Source of the DNA: JBKPNX01 sp046732855
GTDB taxonomy: Bacteria > Pseudomonadota > Alphaproteobacteria > Geminicoccales > Geminicoccaceae
Direction of reading: 5' to 3'
Length of the DNA stretch: 64,000 nucleotides
NCBI GenBank assembly: GCA_046732855.1
Contig: JBKPNX010000184.1
Span: 4,941 to 68,940, forward strand
Of the stretch, positions 42,546 to 51,923 are shown in pieces. The position numbers and the translations under genes were made by a program. Each line of letters opens with the position of its first letter. The first letter of the stretch is position 1. The notes beneath the pieces were generated by a model. That model was given only the letters and a program-made list of their open reading frames with translations. It ran no database searches and was not told the DNA's origin.

Positions 42546-44624
42546 TCAGCGCGTCTGACGGCGCCAGCGCTCGATCGCCCGCTCCAGGAACGCTTCGTCC
42601 GGGTCGCGTCGCCAGGCGACGGCGAAGGACGGGTCGGCGCTGGACGGGCGGTGCTCGGGATCCAGGTCGTTGAAGCGGATGTGCACCGGCACGGTCACGC
42701 CGTCGCCGACCACGACGGCTTCCTGGGTGTTCAGCGACGGCAGGCTCTCGACCAGCCAGCGGGCATTCTCCGGCAGCGCCCGCGCAACGGATGACTGGTC
42801 GTGCTCGTTGGTCAGGCGCAGCGCGAACACGGTGTTGCACTGCGCGAGGCTGCTGATCGCGACCTCGGACGGGCGCTGGCTGACCAAGCACAGGGTCACG
42901 CCATATTTGCGCCCCTCCTTCGCGATCCGGGAGATCACGCGCTTGGTCGGCGCGAACGCGGCCACCTCGTCCTGCGGCACGTAGCGATGCGCCTCCTCGC
43001 ACACCAGCAGCACGGGCGGCGCCGCGCCGCGATCGCTCCACGCGGCGAGCTCAAACACCAGGCGGAACAGCACCGAGACCACGACGTCGACCACCTCGGA
43101 TGGCAGGCCTGCGATGTCGATGATCGTGATCGGCTTGCCGTCCGCCGGGATGCGCAGCAGCTGCGCCAGGATCTGGCGCATGTTGTCGCGCACGGCGAGG
43201 CTTTCGAACATGAAGGCGTAGCGCCGGTCGGAACGCAGGCCCTCGATGCGCGAGATCAGGCCGAGGTACGAGGCGGCACCATCGGCCTTGTTGAACTTGC
43301 CCATACCCTCCTGGAGCGCCGCGATCAGGTCGGACAGCCGATAGGGTACCGGGGTGTCGACCGTCAGATAGTCGTCCTCGGGCGACATGGCGCGTTTGGC
43401 CTGCACGATTGCATCCTTGAGGAGCGCGAGCTGGGTGAAGCGCTGCTCGCCCGGCTCGACCAGGATGTGCGCGATCTCCTCGAAATTCAGCAGCCAGTAC
43501 GGCAGCTGCAGATTGGACGGGTTCAGCAGCTCGGCCATGTCGGCGAAGGCGCTGGCGTACTCGTTGTGCGGGTCGAGCAGCACCACGTGGCCGTTGGGGT
43601 GCTCGGCCAGGATCGAGCGCAGAATCACCGTGACCGCGCACGACTTGCCCGCCCCGGTGGTGCCGAGCACGGCGAAATGCTTGCCGAGCAGGCTGTCGGT
43701 CACGACGAACGCCGGCACCTTCTGATTGTGACGCAGCCGGCCGATGTGCACGTTGGAGGTGCGCGGCCGGGCATAGACCTTGGCCAGATCCCGGATCGTC
43801 ACCGTGGTCACAGGCGCACCGAGCGGCGGATAGCGCGATACGCCGCGCTGGAACCCCGCGGTCGCCGCATCGCCAGTGGTCGGGATCTCGCCGAGGGTCT
43901 GGATCTCGAACACCGTGCGCTCGCCCTGGTGGCCGCTGCCGTCGCGCTCCCGGCGCAGCGCGTTGACCACGCCGAACACGCGCGATTCGGGGCCGCGCAA
44001 CGACACCAGCGCGCCCATGCGCGCCGCCGACGCCGCGGTGTTGTCCTCGTCGTCGTAGAGCGTGCCCCAGAGCACCGGGCCGTGGATCCCGACGACACGG
44101 CCGATGGTCACGGCGATGTCATCGATTTCGTCGATCGGCGCTTCGTTGTCCTGAGGGTTATTGCGAGACGCAATTTCAGCGCCGCTGCCGTTATGATACT
44201 GACCAAGCGAATCGGAGGTGCGCCGTGGTGCGTCGTCATGACTGCCGGCCAGTTCCGCAGCGAGCGAACTGGGTGACGCGAGCCCGGCGAAGCGGTCATC
44301 GCCGTCGCCCGGTCCACGCGTCTGGGGCGGGCCGCGACCTTCCAGAGAAGGTGTGGGGGGCGGACCCCGGTCGAGCTGGCCGTCCGGGCGATGCTCGAAG
44401 CTCGCAGGGGTGCCCGGCTCAGGTGCCTCCTGGCGAGGCTGCGCAGGCCAACCGGGCGCAGCGGCGCCATCGCCCGGATCCGGGGCGTGCGCGGCGGGGT
44501 CGGCGGGCCGCTCGCGCCGGACGTTGCCGAGCGATGTGGGCTCGGCGGCCGGATGCTCACGGTCGCCCGCCCCTCTGCGGCCGAACGGCTGTGCCGGTGT
44601 GTTAGAAAAACGACCGAATCGCAT
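42546..44624 (-). CDS. HerA-like (DUF87) ATPase
   Basis: A 692-residue protein from the ATG at 44624. The first 160 residues are low-complexity, rich in Pro, Ala and Gly (residues 40-110), then a HAS-barrel-like domain begins at IAVTIGRVVGIHGPVLWGTL. The ATPase core has Walker A VLGTTGAGKSCAVTVIL near 330, HVVLLDPHNEYASAF, Walker B PVLLVCEEAHRYV and the sensor RIAKEGRKYGVTLCLVSQRP. HerA-class hexameric pumps translocate DNA, often with NurA or another nuclease in repair or phage defence. No NurA-like gene is adjacent. The true start could lie after the low-complexity part. Confidence 0.85.
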   Translation of the reverse strand: MRFGRFSNTPAQPFGRRGAGDREHPAAEPTSLGNVRRERPADPAAHAPDPGDGAAAPGWPAQPRQEAPEPGTPASFEHRPDGQLDRGPPPTPSLEGRGPPQTRGPGDGDDRFAGLASPSSLAAELAGSHDDAPRRTSDSLGQYHNGSGAEIASRNNPQDNEAPIDEIDDIAVTIGRVVGIHGPVLWGTLYDDEDNTAASAARMGALVSLRGPESRVFGVVNALRRERDGSGHQGERTVFEIQTLGEIPTTGDAATAGFQRGVSRYPPLGAPVTTVTIRDLAKVYARPRTSNVHIGRLRHNQKVPAFVVTDSLLGKHFAVLGTTGAGKSCAVTVILRSILAEHPNGHVVLLDPHNEYASAFADMAELLNPSNLQLPYWLLNFEEIAHILVEPGEQRFTQLALLKDAIVQAKRAMSPEDDYLTVDTPVPYRLSDLIAALQEGMGKFNKADGAASYLGLISRIEGLRSDRRYAFMFESLAVRDNMRQILAQLLRIPADGKPITIIDIAGLPSEVVDVVVSVLFRLVFELAAWSDRGAAPPVLLVCEEAHRYVPQDEVAAFAPTKRVISRIAKEGRKYGVTLCLVSQRPSEVAISSLAQCNTVFALRLTNEHDQSSVARALPENARWLVESLPSLNTQEAVVVGDGVTVPVHIRFNDLDPEHRPSSADPSFAVAWRRDPDEAFLERAIERWRRQTR

Positions 44625-44673
44625 GCGATGCCACTGCGGTGGGGACCCCGTATGCTAGCTTCCCAGCATTGCG

Positions 44674-44711
44674 CAGGCGTTAATGGCACGATTGACCCAG
44701 GCGTTAATGGC
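44674..44711. repeat. Pair of 14-bp direct repeats
   Basis: CAGGCGTTAATGGC occurs at 44674-44687 and 44698-44711, 24 bases apart start to start (about two helical turns). They lie in the 441-base gap between the divergent HerA and PagL-like genes, so they may be a regulator site. I see nothing else gene-like in this gap. Confidence 0.5.
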
Positions 44712-45065
44712 GCGTGCGCGAGATTTCACCCCGTCGGGAACAACTGCGGCGGCGCCGGCGTGTGGCTCGAGCGACGGCAGCGATCGGCCCGGCGCAGCCC
44801 GACGGGCAACCGTTTTTTCATAACGCAGGGACGATGGTGCGAACTTGCGAGGGGTGCCAAATCGTGGTCACGTGCGTCTTCCGGGCAAATGAACGCTACA
44901 GGTGAAGCGGATACGCCACGGCGCCCGGACGCAGCAATGCGCACCTGGCCGCCGACCGCTGGTCCACGTGTGCCTCAGTGGCTCACCCACTCCTGCCATC
45001 AAGAGCTGCGGCGACATAGCGACCGCCGCGCCGCGCCTGACGAAGCTCCACTTGGTTCAAGCCGG

Positions 45066-45617
45066 ATGCGAAAGACGATGCGTTATATTTTCGCCAATGC
45101 CCTGTTATTTTGGCTCGTCTCCCCGAATGTCGCATGCGCCGGCGAGCCCGCCACCACCGCGTTCGCGCAGCTGGGGCCGATCGTGGTGCACGGCAACGAG
45201 CCGGACAATCTCCTGCTCGGCGCGGGCGTGTTCGATATCCGCGATCGGACCTCGGTGGCGGGCACAATCGAGTACCGCTTCGGGCGCAAGGTGTTCGTAG
45301 CCGGCCTGTCGCTTGGGCTTGTGTCTAATGTCGATGGGGGCTTGTTCGGGTACGTCGGCACGTACGGCGATCTGTCATACAACAGGATCTATTTCACGCC
45401 TCAGGTCGCGATGGGCGGCTATCACGATGGAGACAGTTCGGACCTGGGCGGGGTGTTTCAGTTCCGCCTGTCCTTGGATGTCGCCTACCGGCTCGACAAT
45501 GGCCATCGGGTTGGCATACGTGCGGCGCATATCTCGAACGGCGGCGTCAACCAGCAGAACCCGGGCGAGGAGGAGCTGTACCTGACTTACTCGGTCCCGC
45601 TGGGCCCCTATTTGTGA
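45066..45617 (+). CDS. PagL-like lipid A deacylase (acyloxyacyl hydrolase family)
   Basis: A 183-residue outer-membrane protein (ATG 45066, with another ATG at 45078). A signal peptide precedes a beta-barrel, starting after FWLVSPNVACAG. The strands are short, amphipathic (IEYRFGRKVFVAGLSLGLVS, YNRIYFTPQVAMGGYH). The motif AAHISNGGVNQQNPGEEELY carries the PagL catalytic His and Ser and a Glu in NPGEEE. PagL removes the 3-O acyl chain of lipid A in the outer membrane. The final residue pair is not aromatic, which is a small deviation from many barrels. Confidence 0.85.
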   Translation: MRKTMRYIFANALLFWLVSPNVACAGEPATTAFAQLGPIVVHGNEPDNLLLGAGVFDIRDRTSVAGTIEYRFGRKVFVAGLSLGLVSNVDGGLFGYVGTYGDLSYNRIYFTPQVAMGGYHDGDSSDLGGVFQFRLSLDVAYRLDNGHRVGIRAAHISNGGVNQQNPGEEELYLTYSVPLGPYL

Positions 45618-45785
45618 GGGCGCCGCACCAGTAACATCGGGTCGGGGTTTGAACGACCGCGAATATCCCGCGCATGCGTCTCTGCGACAGATCCTCTAGC
45701 TTCCTGAAGCGGCGGCGAATGGAGATTGCGCTCACGGAACAAACGCGTAAGTTCAGGGACACAGTCAGGATCAGGGAGGTCCATC

Positions 45786-46226
45786 ATGGCAAGAGCTCAC
45801 GCCAGTTCCGTGATCGATGCGCCAGTCGAGCAGGTCTGGAAAAGAATCCGCGACTTCAACGGCCTGCCGAACTGGCATCCTGGCATCGCCAAGAGCGAGG
45901 TCGAGGGCGGCAAGCCGTCCGATCAGGTCGGCTGCATGCGTGTCCTCACGCTGCAGGACGGCGCGGTGATCCGCGAGCAGCTCCTCGAGATGTCTGACCT
46001 TGGGCACCACTACAGCTATTCGATCCTCCAATCGCCTCTGCCCGTCGCGAACTACCGGGCCACTTTGCGTCTGCGCCGGATCACAGACGGCAACCGCACC
46101 TTCGCCGAGTGGTCCGCGAGCTTCGATCCCCATCCCGCAGAGAAACAGGCCGAGACGGAGGATTTCATCAGCAACGCGGTGTTCCAGGGGGGCTTCGATG
46201 CGCTCAAGAAGCACTTTGGCGGGTAA
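45786..46226 (+). CDS. SRPBCC/polyketide cyclase-like protein
   Basis: A 146-residue SRPBCC domain protein from the ATG at 45786, with AGGGAGG 6 bases upstream. Motifs are SSVIDAPVEQVWKRIRDFNG, LPNWHPGIAKSEVEGG and ITDGNRTFAEWSASFDPHP, as in the MxaD/polyketide-cyclase-like group. It probably binds a small hydrophobic ligand; the substrate is unknown. It stands alone. Confidence 0.85.
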   Translation: MARAHASSVIDAPVEQVWKRIRDFNGLPNWHPGIAKSEVEGGKPSDQVGCMRVLTLQDGAVIREQLLEMSDLGHHYSYSILQSPLPVANYRATLRLRRITDGNRTFAEWSASFDPHPAEKQAETEDFISNAVFQGGFDALKKHFGG

Positions 46227-46352
46227 TCGCCGTCGTGCGCGCGATGGCTTCACGAGCAATCGGTTCCGAGCGTTCCGCCGCGTCCGCTGACGTCCTGACC
46301 CGCGCGACGCTGCCTCATCGGGTCCGCCAGCAGGGGGCGTGTTGACGCCGGG

Positions 46353-47105
46353 TCAGTTCACGGAGGGATTCCCGGCCAGAGTTTGCGCTGCCCTCGCTTC
46401 AGAGGCGTGAAGGTCACGCAGGCTGGCGAGAAAACGCGCCGCGCCGCTGACGTCGCGCCGCAGGACTTGGTGGCGGCGCTCGGCCTCAGTGTCGCTGCCC
46501 CAGCGCTCAATCTCGTACAGCTCATCCAGCAGGCTGGCCGCGAGCGCCGCTTCGGCGTCAAGGTGCCCGCGCAGCAGCGCTAGTCCCAGGACCAGCGAGC
46601 CGAGCGCCGTGGTCGCCGCGTGCATGCCGACCAGCGGCCAGTCGTCCAGGTCCTCGATGACGCCGCGCAGGGCCGCGCGCGCGGCGGGGGGCTGGACCAG
46701 CGGCAGGATCGAGGTGGTCACGACAAGCCGGACTGCAAACGTCTCGCGCAACCATTCCAGCATCGGCTGCCACGCACGCTGCTGGCGCTGCACGAGCTCG
46801 AACGGCTCGGCGGCGCGATAACAGACGAGGTCCGTGTCGGTGTAGGCGATCACCTCCTCGATCGCGGCCTGCCGCTGTGCCGGCATGCGGTCGATGGCCG
46901 TGCTCGCGAGGCGGGTCAGCGGCATAGTATCGGGTCGGATCGCGTCGGCCTGCTCCCGCCACTCCTCCGCAATCGCCTCGGCGAGCGGCGCGGACGGCGC
47001 GCTCAACGCCTGCTTGGCCGGCGTGCGCACCGGGCGGCCATCGAGCAGGATGCGATGACCCTGCTCGCCCAGGTCGACCGTGACCTCCCGGTAAAAGCGT
47101 CTCAT
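46353..47105 (-). CDS. ATP12-family F1-ATPase assembly chaperone
   Basis: A 250-residue protein starting MRRFYREVTVDLGEQG, overlapping the upstream HAD gene by ATGA at 47102-47105. The motif LLDGRPVRTPAKQALSAPSA, AIAEEWREQADAIRPDTMPL, RLASTAIDRM and YTDTDLVCYRA are conserved ATP12 hallmarks. It binds F1 alpha subunits during assembly of ATP synthase. ATP12 proteins occur in alphaproteobacteria and mitochondria, which helps place the organism. Confidence 0.92.
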   Translation of the reverse strand: MRRFYREVTVDLGEQGHRILLDGRPVRTPAKQALSAPSAPLAEAIAEEWREQADAIRPDTMPLTRLASTAIDRMPAQRQAAIEEVIAYTDTDLVCYRAAEPFELVQRQQRAWQPMLEWLRETFAVRLVVTTSILPLVQPPAARAALRGVIEDLDDWPLVGMHAATTALGSLVLGLALLRGHLDAEAALAASLLDELYEIERWGSDTEAERRHQVLRRDVSGAARFLASLRDLHASEARAAQTLAGNPSVN

Positions 47106-47761
47106 GAAGCTCCACTTCGTAAGCAGTCCGAAAGCTGATCGAAGCTCTCGAGAACCCGCTCGGCGCCGGCCGCCTCGAGCAACTCCGGCGGATGGTAGCC
47201 CCAGGCGACGCCAATCGCGCGTGCTCCCGCCGCCCGGGCCATCTCCATGTCGAAGCTGGTGTCGCCGACCATCAGGGTCTCCGTCGGCGCGCTGCCCGTC
47301 TCCCGCATCGCCTCCTCGAGCATCGCTGGATGCGGTTTGCTTGGGTGGCGATCGGCGGTCTGGACGCTGACGAACAGAGCGGTCAGCCCGTGATGATCGA
47401 GCACCTCGAGCACGCCGGCGCGCGATTTGCCGGTGGCGATCCCGAGCAGATGGCCGTCGCGATCGAGCAAGCCCAGCACTTCTCGGGCGCGCGGAAACAG
47501 CGGTTCCAGGACCCCTTGGGCGCGCAGCAGCCGCCATCTCGCGCGATAGGTCGCGACCAGGCTGAGGAGCATACGCTCGTCGACGCCCGGCGCCAGCTGC
47601 GCCAGCGCCAGCTCGAGCGACAGGCCGATCACTGCGCGCACCGCGTCCGCCTCGAGAGGCTCCATGTCGTGGGCGAGCAGCGTCTGGCGGGCGGCCTCGA
47701 TGATCAGTTGCTGGCTGTCGACCAGCGTGCCGTCGCAGTCGAAGACGATCAGCCGGCTCAT
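47102..47761 (-). CDS. HAD-family hydrolase (phosphoglycolate phosphatase-like)
   Basis: A 219-residue HAD phosphatase: motif I FDCDGTLVDSQQ, motif II region LGIATGKSRAGV, motif III Lys in SKPHPAMLEEAM, and motif IV GDTSFDMEMARAAGA. A helical cap (residues 20-80) marks subclass I, as in Gph. It overlaps RluC by ATGA at 47758-47761 and ATP12 at the other end. The substrate is likely a small sugar or glycolate phosphate. Confidence 0.88.
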   Translation of the reverse strand: MSRLIVFDCDGTLVDSQQLIIEAARQTLLAHDMEPLEADAVRAVIGLSLELALAQLAPGVDERMLLSLVATYRARWRLLRAQGVLEPLFPRAREVLGLLDRDGHLLGIATGKSRAGVLEVLDHHGLTALFVSVQTADRHPSKPHPAMLEEAMRETGSAPTETLMVGDTSFDMEMARAAGARAIGVAWGYHPPELLEAAGAERVLESFDQLSDCLRSGAS

Positions 47762-48747
47762 GACTGCGCGAAATCGGCAAGGCGCGCGCCCGGCAGGCTC
47801 GGATCGGGCTCGAAGCCGAGCCAACGGAAGCCGGCCAGGACCGGCCCCGAGAGCGGGGCGGTCAGCTCCAGGACACCACCATCCGGGTGCGGCAGGCGGA
47901 TCTCGCGCGCATGCAGCATGAGCCCCTTGGGCGCGCCGTCGGGATGAGCACGCGCGCCGGCGTACTTGCCGTCGCCGATGATTGGCACCCCGAGCAGAGC
48001 GCAATGCGCCCGCAGCTGGTGGGTGCGGCCCGTGATCGGCTTCAGCGAGAGCCATGACGCGACCCTGCCGGCGCGGGCGACCACGCGATAAAGGGTGCGT
48101 GCCGGCACCCCGGCCACACTCGCCGCGACGCGCTCGCCGCCTTTGCCGGGCTGTTTGGTGAGCGGCTGGTCGATCCAGCCCTGCGTCTCGGGCGGCCGTC
48201 CCAACACCAGCGCCCAATAGAGTTTCTCGACGCGCTGCTCGCGGAACGCCTTGGTCAGCTTCGCCGCGGTCGCCGCGGTCTTCGCCACCACGAGCAAACC
48301 GCTGGTATCCCGATCCAGGCGATGCACGAGGCGCGGCCGCTCGCCGCCCGCCACCCATGCCTGGAGCATGCCGTCGACGTGCCGGCGCGTGCCGGTGCCG
48401 CCCTGGACCGCAAGGCCGGCCGGCTTGTCGAGCACGAGCAGCGCGTGATCCTCGAACAGAATGCGCGAGCGAAGCCGTTCGGCATCGTCTGGATCGACGG
48501 CTTCCGGAGCCGGGCGCGCAGGCGCTCGCGGCGGCTGGTCGGCGGGCAGTGGCGGGATGCGAATCGCCTGGCCGGGGCGCAGCCGCGAATTGGCCTGGGC
48601 GCGCCGGCCGTCCACCCGCACCTGCCCGGTGCGCAGCAGCTTCTGCAGGCGGGCATGGCCGAGCTCGGGGAAATGCCGTCGGAACCAGCGATCGAGGCGG
48701 ACCTCGCCCTCGTCGGCGGCGACGGTACGCGTCTCGACCGCACGCAT
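47758..48747 (-). CDS. rluC: RluC/RluD-type 23S rRNA pseudouridine synthase
   Basis: A 329-residue enzyme. An N-terminal S4 RNA-binding domain (RLDRWFRRHFPELGHARLQK) is followed by the RsuA/RluA catalytic core: ILFEDHALLVLDKPAGLAVQ and the catalytic Asp in LVHRLDRDTSGLLVVAK. Later motifs KPITGRTHQLRAHCALLG and VPIIGDGKYAG confirm RluA type. It modifies uridines of 23S rRNA. It overlaps HAD by 4 bases and the RarA stop by one base (TAATG). The exact sites (RluC rather than RluD) are inferred from position and length. Confidence 0.87.
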   Translation of the reverse strand: MRAVETRTVAADEGEVRLDRWFRRHFPELGHARLQKLLRTGQVRVDGRRAQANSRLRPGQAIRIPPLPADQPPRAPARPAPEAVDPDDAERLRSRILFEDHALLVLDKPAGLAVQGGTGTRRHVDGMLQAWVAGGERPRLVHRLDRDTSGLLVVAKTAATAAKLTKAFREQRVEKLYWALVLGRPPETQGWIDQPLTKQPGKGGERVAASVAGVPARTLYRVVARAGRVASWLSLKPITGRTHQLRAHCALLGVPIIGDGKYAGARAHPDGAPKGLMLHAREIRLPHPDGGVLELTAPLSGPVLAGFRWLGFEPDPSLPGARLADFAQS

Positions 48748-50069
48748 TAACCGCCCGCGCGCTGGCGCCGCAGCTGCGCGAAGCGCTCGAGCTTCGCCCT
48801 GAGCACCGCCTCGGCGCCTTCCCCGCTCGGTCGGTAAAAAGTCTGGCGCTCCATGCCGTCCGGAAAATAGTGCTGGCCGGAGAACCGTTCCGGCGCGTCG
48901 TGGTCGTACTCGTAGCCGCGGCCGTAGCCGAGCTCCCGCATCATGCGCGTCGGCGCGTTCAAAATGTGCGCGGGCGGCATCAGCGAGCCGCTGTCCCGGG
49001 CGGCCCGCCGGGCTTCACCGAACGCGCGATAGACGGCATTCGACTTCGGCGCGCAGGCCAGATGGACGGCGCACTCCGCGAGCGCCAGCTCGCCTTCCGG
49101 GCTGCCCAACTGCTCGTAGGCCTGGCTTGCCGCGATCGCGAGCGGCAGCGCGCCCGGGTCGGCGAGGCCGATGTCCTCGCTCGCCATGCGCACCAGGCGC
49201 CGGGCGATGTAGCGCGGGTCTTCGCCACCCTCAAGCATGCGCGCGAGCCAGTACAAGGTGGCGTCCGGATCCGAGCCGCGCACCGATTTGTGCAGCGCGC
49301 TGATCAGGTTGTAATGCGCCTCCTGCTGGCGGTCGTAGAGCGGCATGCGCCGCTGCAGAATATGGCCGAGCGTCGCCGGATCGATGATCGGCTCGGCGGG
49401 CAGATCGGCCAGGTTCTCGACCATGTTCAAGAGATAGCGGCCATCGCCGTCGGCAAGCTCCATCAGACGCGCCCGCGCGTTCGGGGCGAGCGGGAGCTGA
49501 TGGCCGAGCGCGCGCTCGGCGCGTGCCACCAGCGCCTCCAGCGCCTCGCGGTCAAGCCGCTGCAGCACCAGCACCTGGCAGCGCGACATCAGCGCGCCGG
49601 TCAGCGCGAACGACGGATTCTCCGTGGTGGCCCCGATCAGGGTGACCGTGCCGTCTTCGACCTGGGCAAGCAGGCCGTCCTGCTGGGCGCGATTGAAGCG
49701 ATGGATCTCGTCGATGAACAGGAGCGTGGTCTGGCCGGTGCGCCGCCGCGTCTTTGCCTCTTCGTAGACCTTGCGCAGATCGGCGACGCCCGACATCACT
49801 GCGGAGAGCTGGACCAGCGGCTGGTCCAGGCGTTTGGCGAGCAGCCGGGCGAGCGTGGTCTTGCCGGTGCCGGGCGGGCCCCACAGGATGATCGAGCTCA
49901 GCTGACCGCGGGCAAACATCCGCCCGAGCGGCGTGTCGGGGCCGAGCAGGTGGTCCTGGCCGACCAGATCGTCGAGCGTCTGCGGGCGCAGGTGATCGGC
50001 GAGCGGCTGCCCGACCGCGGCGACGCCGCGCCCGGTTGCACCAGCAGTCTTGGCGAACAGATCGCTCAT
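48747..50069 (-). CDS. rarA: Replication-associated recombination protein A
   Basis: A 440-residue AAA+ ATPase (RarA/MgsA). It has Walker A ILWGPPGTGKTTLARLLA, Walker B TLLFIDEIHRFNRAQQDGLL, and a helical C-terminal domain with SVRGSDPDATLYWLARMLEG, ASEDIGLADPGALPLAIAAS. It acts at stalled replication forks. The stop overlaps RluC's start by one base. The first base of the operon is about 277 bases from rplQ, and this gap shows no gene. Confidence 0.93.
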   Translation of the reverse strand: MSDLFAKTAGATGRGVAAVGQPLADHLRPQTLDDLVGQDHLLGPDTPLGRMFARGQLSSIILWGPPGTGKTTLARLLAKRLDQPLVQLSAVMSGVADLRKVYEEAKTRRRTGQTTLLFIDEIHRFNRAQQDGLLAQVEDGTVTLIGATTENPSFALTGALMSRCQVLVLQRLDREALEALVARAERALGHQLPLAPNARARLMELADGDGRYLLNMVENLADLPAEPIIDPATLGHILQRRMPLYDRQQEAHYNLISALHKSVRGSDPDATLYWLARMLEGGEDPRYIARRLVRMASEDIGLADPGALPLAIAASQAYEQLGSPEGELALAECAVHLACAPKSNAVYRAFGEARRAARDSGSLMPPAHILNAPTRMMRELGYGRGYEYDHDAPERFSGQHYFPDGMERQTFYRPSGEGAEAVLRAKLERFAQLRRQRAGG

Positions 50070-50346
50070 CGGCTGATCACCACCGCGAGCAGGCGCCCGG
50101 CTCGCGCACCTCGCGCTGCCACGGCCGCGGCGCGCCGGAGCCGCTCTTCAATGCCGCTCTGACCTCAATCGGCCGGTCGGCGACCGTGTGCATCAGATCG
50201 CGGCACCTCGGTCACGGAGCGCCGCGGCCGCATCACGCTACGCCAGACCGGGCGCGGGCAGAGCCTGCTGCCGCGCCCCGAACTCCACCATCCAATGCGT
50301 CGCCCGATCTCAGTCGCGCCGCCTGTCGTCCCGGACGGATACGGGC

Positions 50347-50781
50347 TCAGGCGGCGGCCGCCTCGCCCGCCTCGGCCTCGACCCGATCCGGGCGCGGACC
50401 GGAATCCAGGCCCTTGGCCGCGACGTCGCGATCAATGAACTCGATCACCGCCATCGGGGCGTTGTCGCCGAGTCGGAAGCCCGCCTTGAGCACGCGGAGG
50501 TAACCCCCCGGTCGTTCGGCATAGCGCGGCCCGAGCACGTCGATCAGCTTCCGCGTGGTCGCGTCGTCCCGGATCTTGGCGATCAGCAGACGCCTGGCGT
50601 GCAGATCGGCGCGCTTGCCGAGCGTCACCAGCTTCTCGACGTAGGGCCTCAGCTCCTTGGCTCTCGGCAAGGTGGTCGTGATCTGCTCGTGCTTGACCAG
50701 AGCAGCCGCCAGATTGGCCAGCATAGCCTTGCGGTGGCTCGAGCTCCGGCCGAGCTTTCGACCATGCATGCGATGGCGCAT
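50347..50781 (-). CDS. rplQ: 50S ribosomal protein L17
   Basis: A 144-residue bL17. MRHRMHGRKLGRSSSHRKAM is the family start, and AALVKHEQITTTLPRAKELR follows. A C-terminal Ala/Glu-rich tail (residues 130-144) is slightly longer than in short forms. It is the last gene of the ribosomal run, 22 bases behind rpoA. Confidence 0.97.
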   Translation of the reverse strand: MRHRMHGRKLGRSSSHRKAMLANLAAALVKHEQITTTLPRAKELRPYVEKLVTLGKRADLHARRLLIAKIRDDATTRKLIDVLGPRYAERPGGYLRVLKAGFRLGDNAPMAVIEFIDRDVAAKGLDSGPRPDRVEAEAGEAAAA

Positions 50782-50803
50782 TTGCTCCTCTCCCGCGTGC
50801 GCC

Positions 50804-51820
50804 TCAGTAGGGCTCCTCGATGCGCCGCGCCAGCTCTTCGATGTTCTCCGGCGGCCAGCCCGGCACCTCCATGCCCAAACTCAGGCCCATGTGCGCCAGC
50901 ACTTCCTTGATCTCATTCAGCGACTTGCGGCCGAAATTGGGCGTGCGCAGCATCTCGGCCTCGGTCTTTTGCACCAGGTCGCCGATGTACACGATGTTGT
51001 CGTTCTTCAGGCAGTTGGCCGAGCGCACCGAGAGCTCCAACTCATCCACCTTGCGCAGCAGGTGCGGATTGAACGGCAGCTCGGGCTTGGCGTCGCCGCC
51101 CATCGCGGCGCGCGGCTCGTCGAAGTTGATGAACAGTTGCAGCTGGTCCTGCAGAATGCGCGCGGCGAGCGCCACCGCGTCTTCGGGCGTGACCGAACCG
51201 TCGGTCTCGACCTGCAAGGTCAGCTTGTCGTAATCGGTGACCTGGCCCACGCGGGCGTGATCGACCCGATACGCCACCTTACGCACCGGGCTGTAGATCG
51301 CGTCGATCGCGATCAGCCCGATCGGCGCATCCTCGGACTTGTTCTGCGCCGCCGGCACGTAGCCGCGTCCGGTGCGCACGGTCATCTCGATGCTGAGCTC
51401 GGCCTCCTCGTCGAGATGGCAGATCACGTGATCCGGATCCATGATCTCGATGTCGTGGCCGGCCTCGATCATCCCCGCGGTGACCACGGCTGGGCCCTTG
51501 ACCTTGAGGTACATGCGCTTGGGCGTGTCGCTGTGCAGGCGCAGCGCCAGCGACTTCAGGTTGAGGACGATGTCGGTCACGTCCTCGCGCACGCCCGCGA
51601 TGGTCGAGAACTCGTGCAGCACGCCGTCGATCTGGGCCGCGGTGATCGCCGCGCCCTGGAGCGACGACAACAGGATGCGCCGGAGCGCATTGCCGAGCGT
51701 GACGCCGAAGCCGCGCTCGAGCGGCTCGGCGATCAAAGTCGCCTCGCGGTCGGGCCGCGCCCCGGGCACGACCTCGAGTTTGGGCGGCTTGATCAGTTCC
51801 TGCCAATTTCTCTGGATCAC
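50804..51820 (-). CDS. rpoA: DNA-directed RNA polymerase alpha subunit
   Basis: A 338-residue alpha subunit. The N-terminal dimerisation domain contains GFGVTLGNALRRILLSSLQG; the C-terminal promoter-contact domain has LRTPNFGRKSLNEIKEVLAH. I place the start at the GTG at 51820 (MIQRNWQELIKPPKLEV), with GAGG about 6 bases upstream. An in-frame ATG upstream would add unlike residues, so the GTG is preferred. It lies between rpsK and rplQ, the normal order. Confidence 0.96.
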   Translation of the reverse strand: MIQRNWQELIKPPKLEVVPGARPDREATLIAEPLERGFGVTLGNALRRILLSSLQGAAITAAQIDGVLHEFSTIAGVREDVTDIVLNLKSLALRLHSDTPKRMYLKVKGPAVVTAGMIEAGHDIEIMDPDHVICHLDEEAELSIEMTVRTGRGYVPAAQNKSEDAPIGLIAIDAIYSPVRKVAYRVDHARVGQVTDYDKLTLQVETDGSVTPEDAVALAARILQDQLQLFINFDEPRAAMGGDAKPELPFNPHLLRKVDELELSVRSANCLKNDNIVYIGDLVQKTEAEMLRTPNFGRKSLNEIKEVLAHMGLSLGMEVPGWPPENIEELARRIEEPY

Positions 51821-51923
51821 GGGATACCTCGAAGCTTGCCTGGTTGGCCGAATGCTCGCCGGAGCGACCATGGCTGGGGACGCCGCGCCGATCAGCGCCC
51901 CAGAGATGTGCGCCACCCTGACG

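Noticed and set aside
50070..50346. Gene between rarA and rplQ
   Set aside because: I checked for a protease or CrcB gene that I recall from related operons. Only short frames without signals are present in these 277 bases.
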